From assembly GCA_023229045.1 (NCBI GenBank), contig JALOAB010000102.1, forward strand, positions 1 through 7,702: a stretch of DNA of 7,702 nucleotides, given 5' to 3'. Below, piece after piece: positions 6,572 to 7,702 of the stretch (position 1 is the first letter of the stretch; every line of letters begins with the position of its first letter). Position numbers and translations under genes: made by a program. The notes below the pieces were generated by a model. That model was not told the origin of the DNA. It did not search any database and saw only the letters and a program-made list of their open reading frames with translations. This DNA is from Fidelibacterota bacterium. Its GTDB lineage: Bacteria > Fidelibacterota > UBA2242.

Positions 6572-7702
6572 CTATTTCATTAATACCATCTTCTTGGATA
6601 CTGTCTTGTTATCAAAGGTGAGGGTATAGAAATAGACTCCACTGGAGAGAGAAGTACCATCGAACTCAATGCTATAGGCCTGATTGGCATTGTTGTAGCC
6701 ATCGACCAGAGTGGCAACTTCATGTCCCAGCATGTTGAAAACCTTCAGGGTCACGTTGCCCGATTTCGGGATTGTGTAGCTAATCGTCGTAGTCGGGTTG
6801 AACGGATTCGGGAAGTTTTGATTGAGCTTGAAGTTACTCGCTTTTTTAGCCGTTTCCTTAATGGACAATTGATCGTTAATAGCGCTAAGTTCGGTATTTT
6901 TCTGAGCTTCCCAGGCCGCTTTTTGAGTCGGGAACCAGTTCAGATCACCAACCGGGAATCCACCGAGACCACCTTCCAATAGATCGGCATCATCATAAGC
7001 CAGATTAACCGGAATGGGCCAGTCTGAATAGATATAATCAGTATTAAGATCCGTAGCTACCTTCCTCCAGACCATCAGCACATCACCGCTGGTCGTATCA
7101 ACAGTGCCTACGCTAAATGCCTTGATTGAATCGACTCCAACGGTTAGCAGGTCTTTAGGATCGGTAAAATTCGGGCACTTTTCATACCAGGTGCCTTCAA
7201 TCAAATAGGGATAATTGGTATTATCATCAAACATCGCCTGCGTTCTGGTATTCATCGTAATCATCTGATCATGCCAGTCGTCTGAAAAATTAACCAGGTT
7301 GGTTTTGCAGGTCTGAACCATATCCGCGAATTTGGGATCCCAGTAAACAACGTTCTTGTCAACCAGCATTTTCCTGGGCAGATTTTCATAACCGGACGGC
7401 AGGGTGTCAATATTAATAATACCCATCGGCAGGTTATCGGCATCGGTTTCACCAGCATCCAAACCAGTCAGGTAAGGCTGTAGGTTGCTATTTACAAAAA
7501 TATTGTTAACAACAACCATATATCTCTGGTATCCGAGAGTCTCAAAAACATTGCCCGACATATTGACAAAGGTATTATGGTTGAAAACAATTCTGTCTAC
7601 CGGATAGTTGCGGAACTTATAAATCATGCCCTGAGCCATGACATGCGTGCTGTTTTCGACCCACATGGTGGCGGTATTATTATTGACGTTATCATATACA
7701 CC
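6572..7702 (-). CDS. Secreted beta-helix-like protein with C-terminal T9SS type A sorting domain, 5' end cut by window
   Basis: 376 residues are visible. The frame stays open to the right edge: 12 codons upstream of the ATG at 7666 are in frame without stop, and that ATG has no ribosome site, so the true start lies outside. The visible N-terminal part (residues about 15-80) has short repeated strand units with Asn and aromatic positions (VFNHNTFVNMSGN; VVVNNIFVNSN), typical of right-handed parallel beta-helix proteins such as pectate-lyase-like or chondroitinase-B-like ones. A middle region follows, ending in GFPVGDLNWFP (248-258), a motif type I associate with Bacteroidota-group T9SS beta-helix proteins. 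Residues about 292-376 are the sorting domain (NQNFPNPFNPTTTISY, a GxVxLxVFNMLGxEV strand, LSSGVYFY, KKMVLMK at the end), which directs export across the outer membrane through T9SS and is then normally removed. No catalytic residues are readable, so enzyme activity on polysaccharide is only a guess. The stem-loop at 6508-6536 follows the stop. Confidence 0.85.
   Translation of the reverse strand, partial: GVYDNVNNNTATMWVENSTHVMAQGMIYKFRNYPVDRIVFNHNTFVNMSGNVFETLGYQRYMVVVNNIFVNSNLQPYLTGLDAGETDADNLPMGIINIDTLPSGYENLPRKMLVDKNVVYWDPKFADMVQTCKTNLVNFSDDWHDQMITMNTRTQAMFDDNTNYPYLIEGTWYEKCPNFTDPKDLLTVGVDSIKAFSVGTVDTTSGDVLMVWRKVATDLNTDYIYSDWPIPVNLAYDDADLLEGGLGGFPVGDLNWFPTQKAAWEAQKNTELSAINDQLSIKETAKKASNFKLNQNFPNPFNPTTTISYTIPKSGNVTLKVFNMLGHEVATLVDGYNNANQAYSIEFDGTSLSSGVYFYTLTFDNKTVSKKMVLMK

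Noticed and set aside
6722..7458. Plus-strand frame 6722-6982 and minus-strand frame 7261-7458
   Set aside because: Shadows of the T9SS protein frame, which has a clear sorting domain. Neither encodes a recognisable protein.
7664..7666. ATG at 7666 as the start of the T9SS protein
   Set aside because: The frame is open through 12 more codons to the window edge, there is no ribosome site before it, and the sequence before it already looks like beta-helix.

Overview
The window reads as one strand of a bacterial chromosome. Every gene I can support lies on the minus strand, so transcription runs from the right edge (7702) to the left edge (1). The best clue to the organism is the C-terminal type IX secretion (T9SS type A) sorting domain of the rightmost protein. 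Its NFPNPFNPTTTI-type opening and its ending in KKMVLMK are typical of the Bacteroidota/Ignavibacteria/Calditrichota/KSB1/Marinimicrobia (FCB) assemblage. Clear Shine-Dalgarno sequences before two of the genes fit the Ignavibacteria/Calditrichota/KSB1 side better than classical Bacteroidetes, but the exact phylum is not determined here.

Layout in transcription order: (1) 7702-6572, the 3' part of a secreted beta-helix-like protein with a T9SS sorting domain, cut by the right window edge. (2) 6571-6338, a 234-bp gap with a perfect 10-bp GC-rich stem-loop (6508-6536) that probably ends gene 1, a short palindrome (6417-6432) and a weak candidate promoter. (3) 6337-4559, a SurA/PrsA-like lipoprotein with two degenerate parvulin domains. 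(4) 4470-2086, a large polytopic membrane protein with a spermidine-synthase-like Rossmann domain between two blocks of about seven helices. (5) 2041-1, a family 9 glycoside hydrolase (cellulase-type) with signal peptide, a large unassigned N-terminal region, an Ig-like domain and the start of the catalytic domain, cut by the left window edge.

Genes 3, 4 and 5 are co-directional with gaps of 88 and 44 bp and no obvious terminator between them, so they may form one transcription unit. A cautious reading is an envelope/secretion cassette: a periplasmic folding factor, an inner-membrane protein of unknown activity and an exported polysaccharide hydrolase. That functional link is inference from position only.

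The points most worth following up are: the loss of the expected active-site residues in both the parvulin domains and the spermidine-synthase-like domain, so both proteins look like non-enzymatic or re-purposed family members; the pair of in-frame start codons of the GH9 gene, each with its own Shine-Dalgarno; and an A8 tract at the end of the lipoprotein gene where a one-base slip would extend the protein to a stop directly abutting the next gene's ATG. I found no CRISPR array, tRNA, rRNA, insertion sequence or phage gene.
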